A DNA stretch of 64,000 nt from the NCBI RefSeq assembly GCF_009498035.1, contig NZ_CP034550.1:7874001-7938000 (forward strand), read 5' to 3'. The position numbers were made by a program, and so were the translations under genes. Position 1 is the first letter of the stretch. The number at the start of each line of letters is the position of its first letter. This document shows, piece after piece, positions 43,574-51,708 of the stretch. Under the pieces are notes generated by a model that did no database searches, had not been told where the DNA came from, and saw nothing but the letters and a program-made list of their open reading frames with translations. The DNA is from Saccharothrix syringae (GTDB lineage: Bacteria; Actinomycetota; Actinomycetes; Mycobacteriales; Pseudonocardiaceae).

Positions 43574-45093
43574 CCTTCGACGAACCCGTCCTGCACTCCC
43601 GCTTCCTGCGCGGCCTGGCCCAGGCGCCCGGCGGCACCGCGCTGCACCTGGAGGACGGCCGCACCGTCGGCTACGAGGAGCTGCACGAGCTGGCCCTGGC
43701 CTGGGCGGGCACGCTGCTGACCGCCTCGGACGCGCCGCCCGGGGCGATCGGCGTGCTGGCGGACAAGACCCTGGAGTCCTACGCGGGCCTGCTCGCCGTG
43801 CTCTACACCGGCGCCACGGCCGTGCCGCTGCACCCCGAGTTCCCGGCCCAGCGCACCCGGCGGATGCTGGAGGCGTCCGGTGTGTCGGCGGTGCTGGCCG
43901 ACGCCGCGGGCGTGGCCGCGCTGGCGCAGGTCGGCGTGGACGTGCCGGTGCTGGCCCCGTTGGCCGGTGAGCTCTTGACCGGTCGGCGCCTGACCGGTGG
44001 CAGGCCGTTGGACGCGCCGCTCCCGGTGTCGCCCAAGGACCTGGCCTACGTCCTGTTCACGTCGGGCTCGACGGGCAGGCCGAAGGGCGTGCCCATCACC
44101 CACGCCAACGCCGACCACTACTTCTCGATCCTGGAGCAGCGCTACGACTTCACCGGCGACGACCGCTTCTCCCAGTCGTTCGACCTGAACTTCGACTGCG
44201 CCATGTTCGACCTGTTCTGCGCCTGGGGCGCGGGCGCGCAGGCCCACCCGGTGCCGGGCGCGGCCTACCGCGACCTGCCCGCGTTCGTCGCGGACCGGGG
44301 CCTGACGGTGTGGTTCTCCACCCCGTCGGCGATCACCCTGGTCCGCCGCATGGGCGGCCTGTCGGCGAACTCGATGCCGGGCCTGAGGTGGAGCTTCTTC
44401 GCCGGCGAGGCCCTGCGCGCCGCCGACGCGCAGGACTGGCTGGCCGCCGCCCCGGCGTCCACCCTGGAGAACATCTACGGCCCGACCGAGCTGACCGTCA
44501 CGATCACCGGCCACCGCTGGACCGAGGCGACCCCGTCGCTGTGCCTCAACGGCCTGGTCCCGATCGGGGAGGTCCACGAGGGCCACGACTACGTCCTGGT
44601 GGCCGAGGACGGCAGCCACGTGGACACCGAGGGCGAGCTGTGCATCACCGGCCCGCAGATGACCGCCGGCTACCTGGACCGGTCGGACGACGAGGGCAGG
44701 TTCCTGCTCTTCGACGACCGCCGCTGGTACCGGACGGGCGACCGGGTCCGCAAGCACCCCGACGGCACCCTGGTCTACCTGGGGCGGCTGGACTCCCAGG
44801 TCCAGCTGGCGGGGTGGCGGGTGGAGCTGGCCGAGGTCGAGCACGCGCTGCGCAACTGCGAGGAGGTGCGGGACGCGGTGGCCGTGACCCGGCCCACCGA
44901 CACCGGCCTGGAGCTGGTCGTCTACTACACGGGCACCCCGACCCCGTCCCGGCTGCTGTCGAAGGAGCTGCGGGACGTGCTGCCCAAGGGCATGCTCCCC
45001 CGCGAGTACCGCCACGTCGACGACTTCCCGCTCAACTCGAACCGGAAGGTGGACCGGGGCGCGCTGACCCGGATGGCCGCCGAGCCGGCCTGA
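43570..45093 (+). CDS. Adenylation enzyme (VinM type), aminoacyl capping of the starter
   Basis: 507 residues, a stand-alone ANL-superfamily ligase. The ATP loop is 'LFTSGSTGRPKGVP', A5 is 'ENIYGPTELTVT', A7/A8 is 'WYRTGDRVRK' and 'GRLDSQVQLAGWRVEL', and the C-terminal catalytic Lys is in 'NSNRKVDRGAL'. In the vicenistatin pathway VinM (IdnL7 in incednine) activates L-alanine and attaches it to the amino group of the ACP-bound beta-amino acid, protecting it during chain extension. The specificity pocket here (FDLNFD, FSTP, IYGPTE) was not matched to a known code, so alanine is inferred by family. Last gene of the aminomutase operon. Confidence 0.87.
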   Translation: MTFDEPVLHSRFLRGLAQAPGGTALHLEDGRTVGYEELHELALAWAGTLLTASDAPPGAIGVLADKTLESYAGLLAVLYTGATAVPLHPEFPAQRTRRMLEASGVSAVLADAAGVAALAQVGVDVPVLAPLAGELLTGRRLTGGRPLDAPLPVSPKDLAYVLFTSGSTGRPKGVPITHANADHYFSILEQRYDFTGDDRFSQSFDLNFDCAMFDLFCAWGAGAQAHPVPGAAYRDLPAFVADRGLTVWFSTPSAITLVRRMGGLSANSMPGLRWSFFAGEALRAADAQDWLAAAPASTLENIYGPTELTVTITGHRWTEATPSLCLNGLVPIGEVHEGHDYVLVAEDGSHVDTEGELCITGPQMTAGYLDRSDDEGRFLLFDDRRWYRTGDRVRKHPDGTLVYLGRLDSQVQLAGWRVELAEVEHALRNCEEVRDAVAVTRPTDTGLELVVYYTGTPTPSRLLSKELRDVLPKGMLPREYRHVDDFPLNSNRKVDRGALTRMAAEPA

Positions 45094-45549
45094 GTCCGCC
45101 GCGTTCGACATATTCGACGCGTTCGACGGGGGGAGCCCAACCGGGCTCCCCCCGTTTAGCGTTTGGCGGCAATTCACATTTATCCCGTCCCATGATCGAG
45201 CGAGCACATCTTCACCCCCGCACGTGTGCTACCTCACTCGTCCCACTGTTCGGAGCGCACAACCGACGAAGGTCGTCGAATCGGTGCATGTGACCGATTG
45301 CTCACGATCACTCCTGGGATCATCCTTCACATGGACCCCACCAGCGCTGATCAGAGTATCTGAACCGATGCAGCGAGGTGGGCCCACTCTGGTCTGGACC
45401 ACCTTCCCGGCACGTGGAAGCCGACCGCAATAATCGGTACGACTTCGGTCGACCGCCTCCCCACCATCGGCCGGTTCTGGGCACCACCGCGACGCGACAG
45501 GCTCGAAGCACGGTGAACCCACCGAATTCCTCTCGCCGAAGGTGATTGA
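45094..45549. other. Intergenic region with terminator and protease promoter, no gene
   Basis: Begins with the operon terminator at 45127-45157, then about 390 bases of lower-GC DNA before the protease gene. Frames across it carry no motifs. A promoter for the protease is expected but I cannot place it. Confidence 0.4.
45127..45157 (+). terminator. Rho-independent terminator of the aminomutase operon
   Basis: CGGGGGGAGCCC and GGGCTCCCCCCG form a perfect 12-bp stem with an AACC loop, followed by TTT. It begins 34 bases after the stop of the adenylation gene. Confidence 0.85.
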
Positions 45550-46299
45550 ATGCGAATTCCACGCGCCCTGTCCCTGCTCGTCGGTGCCGCCGCGCTGTTC
45601 TCGACGGCAGCCCTGGCCACCCCGGCGTCCGCGGCGCCCGTCGCACCGCCCCCGGTCGGGACCGACATCATCGACGGCGGCCCGGCGTCGTACGCGCCGT
45701 TCGCCGTGCGCCTGTTCAACAACGGCACGCCGTGGTGCTCGGCGACCATCATCGCCCCGACCTGGGTGCTGACCGCGCAGCACTGCGTGTCCGACACCGC
45801 CGCCACCTACACCTTCCGGATCGGCAGCCTCCAGCAGAACTCCGGCGGCACCCTGGTGACCGGCGTCGAGGTCGTCACCCACCCGGCCGCCGACATCGCC
45901 CTGGTCCGCATCGACCAGGCCCAGCCGACCTGGTGGGAGTACGCGAGACTCGGCACGCCCTCGGCCGTGGCGGCGAACCAGCCCGTGCAGATCTGGGGTT
46001 GGGGCGCCACCTGCCTCGGCGACGAGGGCGCTTGCCAGTCCCCCGTGCTGAAGCTGGCCACCACCCTGGTCGAGTCGGTCTCCTCGTTCGACTGGCTGGG
46101 CGGCGTGGCGATCTCCTCCACCCGCGTCGACGGCATCTCGGCCGGCGGCGACTCGGGCGGCCCGATGATGGCCACCAGCCCGGTCGACGGCCGGTACTAC
46201 CAGGTGGGCGTGTCCTCCACGAGCAACCGCTTCGACTGGTGCGCCTACACCAACATCACCGTCTACCGCGACTGGATCTTCTCCGTCGCGGGCGTCTGA
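45550..46299 (+). CDS. Secreted trypsin-like serine protease (S1 family)
   Basis: 249 residues with a Sec signal peptide (hydrophobic LLVGAAALFSTAALA, then ATPASAAP). The catalytic triad is complete: His78 in TAQHC, Asp115 in DIALVR and Ser202 in GGDSGGP. The fold starts at 'IIDGGPASYAPFAVRL', where an activation cleavage would expose Ile. The residue six before the Ser is Ile196, not the Asp of trypsin, so cleavage after Lys/Arg is not expected. Single gene with its own terminator; no clear role in polyketide assembly. Confidence 0.93.
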   Translation: MRIPRALSLLVGAAALFSTAALATPASAAPVAPPPVGTDIIDGGPASYAPFAVRLFNNGTPWCSATIIAPTWVLTAQHCVSDTAATYTFRIGSLQQNSGGTLVTGVEVVTHPAADIALVRIDQAQPTWWEYARLGTPSAVAANQPVQIWGWGATCLGDEGACQSPVLKLATTLVESVSSFDWLGGVAISSTRVDGISAGGDSGGPMMATSPVDGRYYQVGVSSTSNRFDWCAYTNITVYRDWIFSVAGV

Positions 46300-46307
46300 T
46301 CCCTGAC

Positions 46308-46337
46308 GAAGGCCCCACCTCCCGAGGTGGGGCCTTC
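46308..46337 (+). terminator. Terminator of the protease gene
   Basis: GAAGGCCCCACCT and AGGTGGGGCCTTC form a perfect 13-bp stem with a CCCG loop, then CCCCATTATT. It starts nine bases after the stop codon. Confidence 0.85.
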
Positions 46338-46384
46338 CCCATTATTCCCTATCGTTCTCTGTCGTGGGGTCGTATGGTGCGTTT

Positions 46385-47224
46385 ATGACACCAAGCGCCA
46401 TCTACCGCACGGAGGCCGGCGAGGCCGAGATCAAGCGCCGCTACCTCGACCTGCTCGACCGGTGGCCCGTCCCGCACGAGCGGGTGCGGGTGGCGACCGG
46501 GCAGGGTGAGACGTTCGTCGTGGTGTCCGGGCCGCCGGACGCGCCGCCCGTGGTGCTGCTGCACGGGTCGGGCGCCAACACGACCATGTGGATGGGCGAT
46601 GTCACCGCGTGGTCGCGGCACTTCCGGGTCTGTGCGGTGGACCTGATCGGCGAACCGGGCCTGAGCGCCCCGTCCCGCCCGCCCCTGGGCACCGACGCGC
46701 ACGCGCGCTGGCTGGACGAGGTGCTGGACGCGCTGGGCGTCGACCGGGCGGCCGTCGTCGGTGCCTCGCTGGGCGGCCTGCTCGCCGCGGACTACGCGAC
46801 CAGGCGCCCCGAGCGCGTCGACCGACTGGTGCTGCTGTGCCCCGGCGGCATCGGCAGGCAGAAGGTGGGGGTGCTGGTCAAGGCCGTCCTGCTGCGCCCG
46901 TTCGGCGACCGGGGGTTGCGGCGGGGCGTGCGTTCGATCGCGGGCATCGGCGCCGACGCACCCTTCCTGGACCAGGTGGTGCTGCACTTCACCCACTTCC
47001 GCCCCCGACTGGAACGGCTGCCCCTGCTCACCGACGAGGTCCTGCGCCGGCTGGCGATGCCCACCCTGGTGATCGTCGGCGAGCGGGACGCCATGCTGGA
47101 CTCGGCCGGCACCGCGCGGCGGGTGCGCCGGGCCGTGCCGCACGCCACCGTGGTGGTGCTGCCCGGGGTCGGGCACAGCATCACCGGGCAGACCGAGGAG
47201 GTGCTCGGTTTTCTGCGGGCGTGA
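46385..47224 (+). CDS. Alpha/beta-hydrolase
   Basis: 279 residues from ATG 46385 (MTPSAIYRTEAGEAEI). The oxyanion motif is HGSGAN, the nucleophile elbow is VVGASLGGLL with Ser118, the acid is in 'VGERDAML' and the base is in 'GVGHSITG'. The lid is of the carboxylesterase/BioH/haloperoxidase-like type. Substrate unknown. It has its own terminator and no shared operon with pathway genes, so it may be a passenger; a role as an editing esterase cannot be excluded, but it lacks the type II thioesterase pattern. Confidence 0.88.
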   Translation: MTPSAIYRTEAGEAEIKRRYLDLLDRWPVPHERVRVATGQGETFVVVSGPPDAPPVVLLHGSGANTTMWMGDVTAWSRHFRVCAVDLIGEPGLSAPSRPPLGTDAHARWLDEVLDALGVDRAAVVGASLGGLLAADYATRRPERVDRLVLLCPGGIGRQKVGVLVKAVLLRPFGDRGLRRGVRSIAGIGADAPFLDQVVLHFTHFRPRLERLPLLTDEVLRRLAMPTLVIVGERDAMLDSAGTARRVRRAVPHATVVVLPGVGHSITGQTEEVLGFLRA

Positions 47225-47226
47225 CG

Positions 47227-47257
47227 GAACCCCGCCCCGGGTGTGGGGGCGGGGTTC
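47227..47257 (+). terminator. Hairpin between hydrolase and convergent GntR gene
   Basis: GAACCCCGCCCC and GGGGCGGGGTTC form a perfect 12-bp stem right after the hydrolase stop. It probably serves the hydrolase gene and perhaps the convergent regulator gene. Confidence 0.78.
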
Positions 47258-47326
47258 GTCCACAGTGGTTTCAGACCACGGCCGCCCTGGCCGGCGGGGT
47301 AGGCCGGACGTGGTCCGGCGACGCAG

Positions 47327-48088
47327 TCACTCATCCACAACAGGAATTCGGTAGGTCAGCCCGTAGCGGTCGCCCGGAACGACGATGTCGCACGTCTCGA
47401 CCGGTAGGTCATCCGCGAGGAACGTCCGCTCGATGGTGAACACGTGCACGCCCGGCGGGATGTCCAGCGCCTCGACCTCCCGGGGCAGTGGGGCGCGGGT
47501 GGTGACCGACTCCACGACCTCGGTTACGCGGATGCCGATGCGATCCATGCGGTTGATGACCCCGCGACCGGCCAGCGGGCCTTCTTCGGGACGCTCCACG
47601 TCGGTGCCCTCTGTCAGCGCAAGCGGTTCGTACGACGTGGAGACCTGGACGGGGCGGCCGTTGGCGAGGAAGCGATACCCGGTCCTCATCACTGGGGCGT
47701 TCGGAGCGATCTTGAGTCGGGTTGCGATGTCGTAGGGGGCAGCGGCACGCGCGGAGCCGGCCTCGATGTCGGTCGTCGCGCCTGCGCGCCGCGCGTCGTC
47801 GGCGAACTCGCCCGTGGACTTGTGCCTTCGGTAGCGGTTGCGGGCCATCCGCTCGACCCGCTGTCGAGGGCGCACGAAACTGCCCTTGCCGCTGTGGCTG
47901 TCGACCAAGCCTTCGTTGCGCAAGACACCGATCGCTTGACGTGCGACGACCCGGGAGACGCCGTACCGGCTCATCAACTCGGACTCGGACGGCAGCTTGG
48001 CCCCGGCGGGCAACGTGCCGTCGATGATCTTCGTGCGGTAGTCGTTCGCGATCTGGGCGTAGGCAGGAGTTCCGGTCCAGCGGGTCAC
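47327..48088 (-). CDS. GntR-family regulator, HutC/UTRA subfamily
   Basis: 253 residues from GTG 48088, with AGGAG about ten bases upstream. The N-terminal winged helix (about 8-75) is typical: 'YAQIANDYRTKIIDGTLPAG', 'LPSESELMSRYGVSRVVARQ' and 'GLVDSHSGKGSFVR'. Residues about 95-245 are a UTRA ligand-binding domain ('VMRTGYRF', 'VQVSTSYEPLAL', 'IPPGVHVFTIERTF'). The sequence resembles the KorSA-like and housekeeping GntR proteins often found divergent from a small conserved gene in actinomycetes; the remains of such a gene are just downstream of the divergent promoter. Palindromes at 48122-48132 and 48174-48189 are probable operators. Confidence 0.93.
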   Translation of the reverse strand: MTRWTGTPAYAQIANDYRTKIIDGTLPAGAKLPSESELMSRYGVSRVVARQAIGVLRNEGLVDSHSGKGSFVRPRQRVERMARNRYRRHKSTGEFADDARRAGATTDIEAGSARAAAPYDIATRLKIAPNAPVMRTGYRFLANGRPVQVSTSYEPLALTEGTDVERPEEGPLAGRGVINRMDRIGIRVTEVVESVTTRAPLPREVEALDIPPGVHVFTIERTFLADDLPVETCDIVVPGDRYGLTYRIPVVDE

Positions 48089-48121
48089 CTGGTCGGTCTC
48101 CTCTCAGCCGCAGCCTGTCAT

Positions 48122-48132
48122 ACCTATCAGGT
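48122..48132. promoter_or_regulatory. Candidate GntR half-operator
   Basis: ACCTATCAGGT, an imperfect copy of the palindrome at 48174-48189 (shares ACCTAT), 33 bases before the GntR start. Confidence 0.45.
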
Positions 48133-48173
48133 TAGCTTCACCCGATCTGCTTACTGATCACCACAGCTGTCCT

Positions 48174-48189
48174 ACCTATTATAATAGGT
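48174..48189. promoter_or_regulatory. Candidate GntR operator palindrome
   Basis: ACCTATTATAATAGGT is a perfect 16-bp palindrome in an unusually AT-rich patch between the divergent GntR gene and the decayed partner. Its symmetry and position fit a GntR operator overlapping a promoter. Confidence 0.65.
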
Positions 48190-48309
48190 GGCTAGCGGCA
48201 TGAAGCCGCTGGTGAAACGGCTTGGCAGGGACGACTACACACCGCGTGTACCGCGCGTAGTGCTTCGCACACAGTCGTCACGTAGATCCAAGCCTTGGGA
48301 GGACTGGAC

Positions 48310-48740
48310 GTGCTCGACTTCGACAGCGCGGATGGCGACAGGGCGGAGCTAGTCGTCCCCTACGTGGCCATGTGGAGCGAGGAGGCGGTAGGGGAACCGC
48401 AACTGGTGGAGCGTCCGAGCGGGACAGGGGTCGCGTATGCGGACGAAACCCTCGGTGATCGGGACAGTCTGGGCGTCCTCTGGGACCGAGCGGCGGTTGC
48501 GCCTGGACGCGGCAAGCCGCAGTTCGCCAGGATCCACGTCTACCGCCAGCGCCGCGCCATGCGGAAGCTGCTGTGCCAGGGGTCGAGGGCTTCCGGTACC
48601 GCGCAGGACCACAGCGGCGGCCGGTTCCCGTTGAGCGCGAACTCGTCTCCTTCACCGATCCCGCCATCCTCTGGACCCTGGCCTCCAAGCCGGCGCGCGA
48701 ACTCCTCGACTGCACGGTCCTGGAGGTCGAAGCGGGCAGG
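48310..48740 (+). pseudogene. Decayed partner gene of the GntR regulator
   Basis: A GTG at 48310 with GGGAGGA six bases upstream opens a good frame: 'AELVVPYVAMWSEEA', 'TGVAYADETLGDRDSLGVLW', 'HVYRQRRAMRKLLCQ'. This matches the N-terminal half of a small conserved actinobacterial protein that usually sits next to GntR regulators. The expected Cys-rich middle (a CxxC pair) is missing. A different frame from about 48573 carries the expected C-terminal sequence: 'GFRYRAG', 'SFTDPAILWTLASKPARELL', 'DCTVLEV'. So an internal deletion with a frame change has destroyed the gene. The regulator and operator remain. Family recognition is from memory of similar neighbourhoods. Confidence 0.6.
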
Positions 48741-48780
48741 TCGCCGGGTAACGCGGGACAGGGCCTTCCCGCGCGCGAAG

Positions 48781-48816
48781 CCGACCCCCCGCCACCACGA
48801 GGTGACAGGGGGTCGG
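48781..48816 (-). terminator. Hairpin after the VinN-type adenylation gene
   Basis: CCGACCCCC (48781-48789) pairs with GGGGGTCGG (48808-48816), and the loop carries a CACC/GGTG dyad. Starts 14 bases past the minus-strand stop at 48830. Confidence 0.65.
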
Positions 48817-48829
48817 TCTCATGAACGCC

Positions 48830-50428
48830 TCAGACCCGGGCGGCCTTGGCCAGCAGGGCGGCCCGGTCCACCTTGCCGTTCGGGGTGGTCGGCAGCTCGT
48901 CCAGCACGCGGACCTCCTGCGGCACCATGTAGTCCGGCAGGGCCTCCATGCAGAACGCCTTCAGCTCCAGCTCGTCGAGCCCCTCGACGCCGGCGGCCAG
49001 CACCACGAACGCGGCCAGCGCCGGGTCGCGGTCGGGCACCGGCACCAGCAGCGCCGTGGCGGCCGCGACGCCGGGGAAGTCGGCCACCCGCCGCTCGACC
49101 TCGCCCAGCTCGACGCGGTTGCCGCGGATCTTGACCAGCGAGTCGGCCCGGCCGCTGAAGTACAGCTCGCCGCCCTCGCCCCGGCACGCCAGGTCGCCGG
49201 TGCGGAACACCACCTGGCCGGCCCGCGGGTTCAGCGGGTCGAGGACCAGGGCGCGCCCGGTGGCCTCCGGGTCGTCCCAGTAGCACGTGAACAGGGCGGC
49301 GCTGCGCAGGTGGATCTGGCCCACGCCGCCGACCTCGTCGACCGGCTGCCCGTCCTCGTCGATCAGCACCATCTCGGCGCCGGGGTGGGCGAAGCCGATC
49401 GACAGCTCCTCCACGTCCTCCGGCAGCGGGTTCGGCACGTCGGTGAACGACGACGCCACGGACTCCGTGCTGCCGAAGCAGTTCACGATCCGCACGCCCG
49501 GCAGCAGGTTCTGCAGCGCGCGCAGCTCGGGCATCGGGAACTTCTCGCCGGAGTACAGCACGCCCCGGATCGAGCCGCCCAGCTCGCCCAGCATCTCCGA
49601 CTCGTGCCGCAGCACCGGCCGCCAGATCGACGGCACGCCGTTGACCTGGGTGACCTGCGCGTCGTGCAGGAACCGCACCAGCTTGCGCGGCCACCGCAGC
49701 AGGTCGCGCGGCACGGGCACCACGGCCGCGCCGCTGCCCAGCGCCAGGCCGATGTCCAGCAGGGAGAAGTCGAACTGGAGCGGCGAGGTGGTCGCCACCC
49801 GGTCCTCGGCGGAGACGATGCCGTGCGCGAGCATGCCGCGGAAGAACGCCAGGATCGCGCGGTGGCTCATCACCACGCCCTTGGGGCGGCCGGTGGTGCC
49901 CGAGGTGAAGATCATGTAGGCGGCGTCGGTCGGGGTGACCTCGCGCCGGTGGCGCACGCGCGGTGCGGGTGCCCGCTCGACCACCAGGCCGTCCGGCCCG
50001 AAGCGCGCCAGGCCGACGTTCTCGGCGACGCCCTCACGCCGACCGTTCGCCGCCTGCAGGTGCAGCGCCGGCTCGACGGCCTCGACGATGGCCTGCAACC
50101 GCTGCGCGGGGGTTTCGGGGCTGACCGGGATGTAGGTCAGGCCCAGCGACGAGCACGCCAGGAACGCGGTGATCGACCACGAGGTGGTGTCGGACTCCAG
50201 CACCACCCGGTCGCCGATGTCCAGGCCCAGCTCGTCCAGCTGCGCCGCCAGCGCCGCCACCCGGCGCTCCAGCTGCCGGAAGGAAATGGTGCCGAACTCG
50301 CCCTCGGCGTATTCGACGACCGCCGCCTTCTCCGGCGTCAGCCGCGCGCCGACGAGCAGGAATTCGTGCAGTGTCGCGACCTGGTCGTGCGCGCGCGCGA
50401 ATACTTCTCGACCCATGCTCTCGTGCAC
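48830..50428 (-). CDS. Adenylation enzyme (VinN/IdnL1 type), beta-amino acid activation
   Basis: 532 residues from GTG 50428; an ATG four codons later is an equally good start. ANL-superfamily motifs: 'FTSGTTGRPKGV' (about 174-185), 'NCFGSTESV', 'FRTGDLACRG', 'GRADSLVKIRGNRVEL' and the C-terminal Lys in 'TTPNGKVDRAAL'. VinN-type enzymes activate beta-amino acids and load them on a free ACP. They replace the usual alpha-amine-binding Asp by an Asp on a neighbouring strand; Asp220 here (TSPLQFDFS) is the likely equivalent. Divergent from the ACP gene it should load, with a shared regulatory region. It gives the pathway a second, separate A enzyme, as in vicenistatin and incednine. Confidence 0.88.
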   Translation of the reverse strand: MHESMGREVFARAHDQVATLHEFLLVGARLTPEKAAVVEYAEGEFGTISFRQLERRVAALAAQLDELGLDIGDRVVLESDTTSWSITAFLACSSLGLTYIPVSPETPAQRLQAIVEAVEPALHLQAANGRREGVAENVGLARFGPDGLVVERAPAPRVRHRREVTPTDAAYMIFTSGTTGRPKGVVMSHRAILAFFRGMLAHGIVSAEDRVATTSPLQFDFSLLDIGLALGSGAAVVPVPRDLLRWPRKLVRFLHDAQVTQVNGVPSIWRPVLRHESEMLGELGGSIRGVLYSGEKFPMPELRALQNLLPGVRIVNCFGSTESVASSFTDVPNPLPEDVEELSIGFAHPGAEMVLIDEDGQPVDEVGGVGQIHLRSAALFTCYWDDPEATGRALVLDPLNPRAGQVVFRTGDLACRGEGGELYFSGRADSLVKIRGNRVELGEVERRVADFPGVAAATALLVPVPDRDPALAAFVVLAAGVEGLDELELKAFCMEALPDYMVPQEVRVLDELPTTPNGKVDRAALLAKAARV

Positions 50429-50504
50429 CTCACTGGTTGACGCCGGACCGAACGCACGGACCCCGAAAGACTAGCAGCGCAGCTCAGAGGGCCAACCCGG
50501 CAAG

Positions 50505-50544
50505 CACCCCTAGCCCACCCCTAATCTCCTGAATTCACCCCTGC
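50505..50544. promoter_or_regulatory. Triplet of CACCCCT repeats in the A/ACP divergent promoter
   Basis: CACCCCTAG (50505), CACCCCTAA (50516) and CACCCCTGC (50536) are direct repeats spaced 11 and 20 bases apart, about one and two helical turns. They lie midway between the divergent adenylation and ACP genes. Candidate binding array for the LAL activator. Confidence 0.5.
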
Positions 50545-50647
50545 ACGTTTTGCCGGCGATCCCCGTGGCTATTTTGCCACAGTTTTTCCGTGCTACCGTG
50601 ACGACATCTCAGCGGCGAATTGTGGTCCGGGAAGGGGCACGGTCATC

Positions 50648-50896
50648 ATGTGGGAAGAGCGGTTCGAGGAGACCCTGCGCAAGCACCTGCCGTTCCTCGA
50701 CGCGGGCGAGGAGCTGACCGCAGACGTCGAACTGCGCGACGTCGGCCTGGACTCGCTGGCCATGGTCGACCTGCTCGCCGAGCTGGAGAAGGGCTACGGG
50801 GTGCGCTTCCGCGACGACGCGCTCAACGCCGAGACGTTCCGCACGCCCGAGACGCTGTGGAACACGCTGTCCGGGATGCTCGAACCGACCGCCTGA
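50648..50896 (+). CDS. Discrete acyl carrier protein (VinL type)
   Basis: An 82-residue stand-alone carrier protein. Ser in 'VGLDSLAMVDLL' is the phosphopantetheine site. The surrounding acidic helices (EELTADVELRDVG, ELEKGYGVRF) are typical. GGAAGGGG precedes the ATG by about ten bases. In this pathway type it carries the beta-amino acid delivered by the VinN-type enzyme, is extended by the VinM-type enzyme, and hands the dipeptide to the VinK-type transferase. Confidence 0.92.
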   Translation: MWEERFEETLRKHLPFLDAGEELTADVELRDVGLDSLAMVDLLAELEKGYGVRFRDDALNAETFRTPETLWNTLSGMLEPTA

Positions 50897-50939
50897 GGCG
50901 TGCGGCGGCGCAAGCGAAGCCATACAGGTACAGCACGAG

Positions 50940-50975
50940 AAGAGGGGGAAGGGCCTAGGAGCCCTTCCCCCTCTT
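50940..50975 (+). terminator. Strong rho-independent terminator after the ACP gene
   Basis: AAGAGGGGGAAGGGC and GCCCTTCCCCCTCTT form a perfect 15-bp stem with a six-base loop, ending in a short T run. Confidence 0.9.
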
Positions 50976-50989
50976 TGTCGTCCGACCGC

Positions 50990-51008
50990 AATGTCAACAT
51001 TCGACATT
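50990..51008. repeat. 19-bp palindromic element, copy 1
   Basis: AATGTCAACATTCGACATT: perfect six-base arms (AATGTC/GACATT) around a seven-base centre. With two flanking bases it is identical over 20 bases to copy 2. Confidence 0.75.
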
Positions 51009-51426
51009 GCTGGCGGAAGTCCGAAAGCTTCCCGGAGGGTCTCGCAGGACCCGGAAGTCTTTCCGCAGGAGGGTCAGGGGGAGCCAAGGGGCAGGGAGAG
51101 CCAAGGGTCCGGAAGGGCCGGGGCGCCGGAAGGACCGAGGCCGGGGCTGAGGGCTGAAGCCGGAACTGGGACTGGGCCTGGGGGCTGGGACTGGGGGCTA
51201 GGGGCTAGGGGCCGGGGCTGAAGGCTGAGGCCGGGACTGAGGCCGGGACTGAGGGCTGGGGGCTGGGGCCGGGACTGAGGCCGGAGCGGACGGGGCCGGG
51301 GCTGAGGCCAAGGCTAGAGGTCGCGAATCCTCCGGAAAGGACCTACAAGGACCCGAAAGGTCTCTGCGCCAACCCTTCCGGGACCTCCAGTCGCCTTGCC
51401 GAGCCACCCCGCCGGGCCGAGCCGCC

Positions 51427-51571
51427 GAGCCGGGCCGGGCCAAGCCGAGCCAGGCCGAGCCGGGCCGGGCTGAGCCGAGCCGGGCCAAGGCGAGCCGAGC
51501 CGGGCCAGGCGAGGCCAGGCCAAGGCAAGCCGGGCTGAGCCGGACCGGGCCGAGCCGGACCGAGCCAGGCC
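51427..51571. repeat. Degenerate pentanucleotide tandem array (RRGCC, 29 units)
   Basis: Read in steps of five: GAGCC GGGCC GGGCC AAGCC and so on for 29 units, with most changes being A/G transitions in the first two positions. All plus-strand Gs and Cs are strongly phased. It looks like a slipped and mutated microsatellite. Confidence 0.85.
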
Positions 51572-51634
51572 GTCGAGTTGGGGGCTTTCGAGCACCCCGC
51601 CCCTCGCGGCCCACGCCGACGTGAAGTCTTCTGC

Positions 51635-51652
51635 AATGTCAACATTCGACAT
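51635..51652. repeat. Palindromic element, copy 2
   Basis: AATGTCAACATTCGACAT, same orientation as copy 1; the last base of the dyad is lost. Confidence 0.75.
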
Positions 51653-51690
51653 CGCCTGTGTGGCTCCTGACGAGTCCTGCACCGATGGTG

Positions 51691-51708
51691 ATGTCGAATG
51701 TTGACATT
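51691..51708. repeat. Palindromic element, copy 3 (inverted)
   Basis: ATGTCGAATGTTGACATT, the exact reverse complement of copy 2, 39 bases away from it and 17 bases before the end of the amidase gene. Confidence 0.75.

Noticed and set aside
45229..45882. Minus-strand frame across the protease promoter
   Set aside because: Overlaps the protease signal peptide on the opposite strand; no motifs.
46385..47224. Alpha/beta-hydrolase as the pathway's type II thioesterase
   Set aside because: Motifs and lid pattern fit the esterase/BioH-like group, and it is not in an operon with pathway genes.
51427..51571. Possible CRISPR array
   Set aside because: Units are five bases with no spacers; it is a simple tandem repeat.
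51314..51682. Minus-strand frame with long Gly/Pro/Ala/Arg runs, starting near an MSNVDI-encoding palindrome
   Set aside because: The protein-like run is only the pentamer repeat read in triplets; the MSNVDI start is just the palindromic DNA element.
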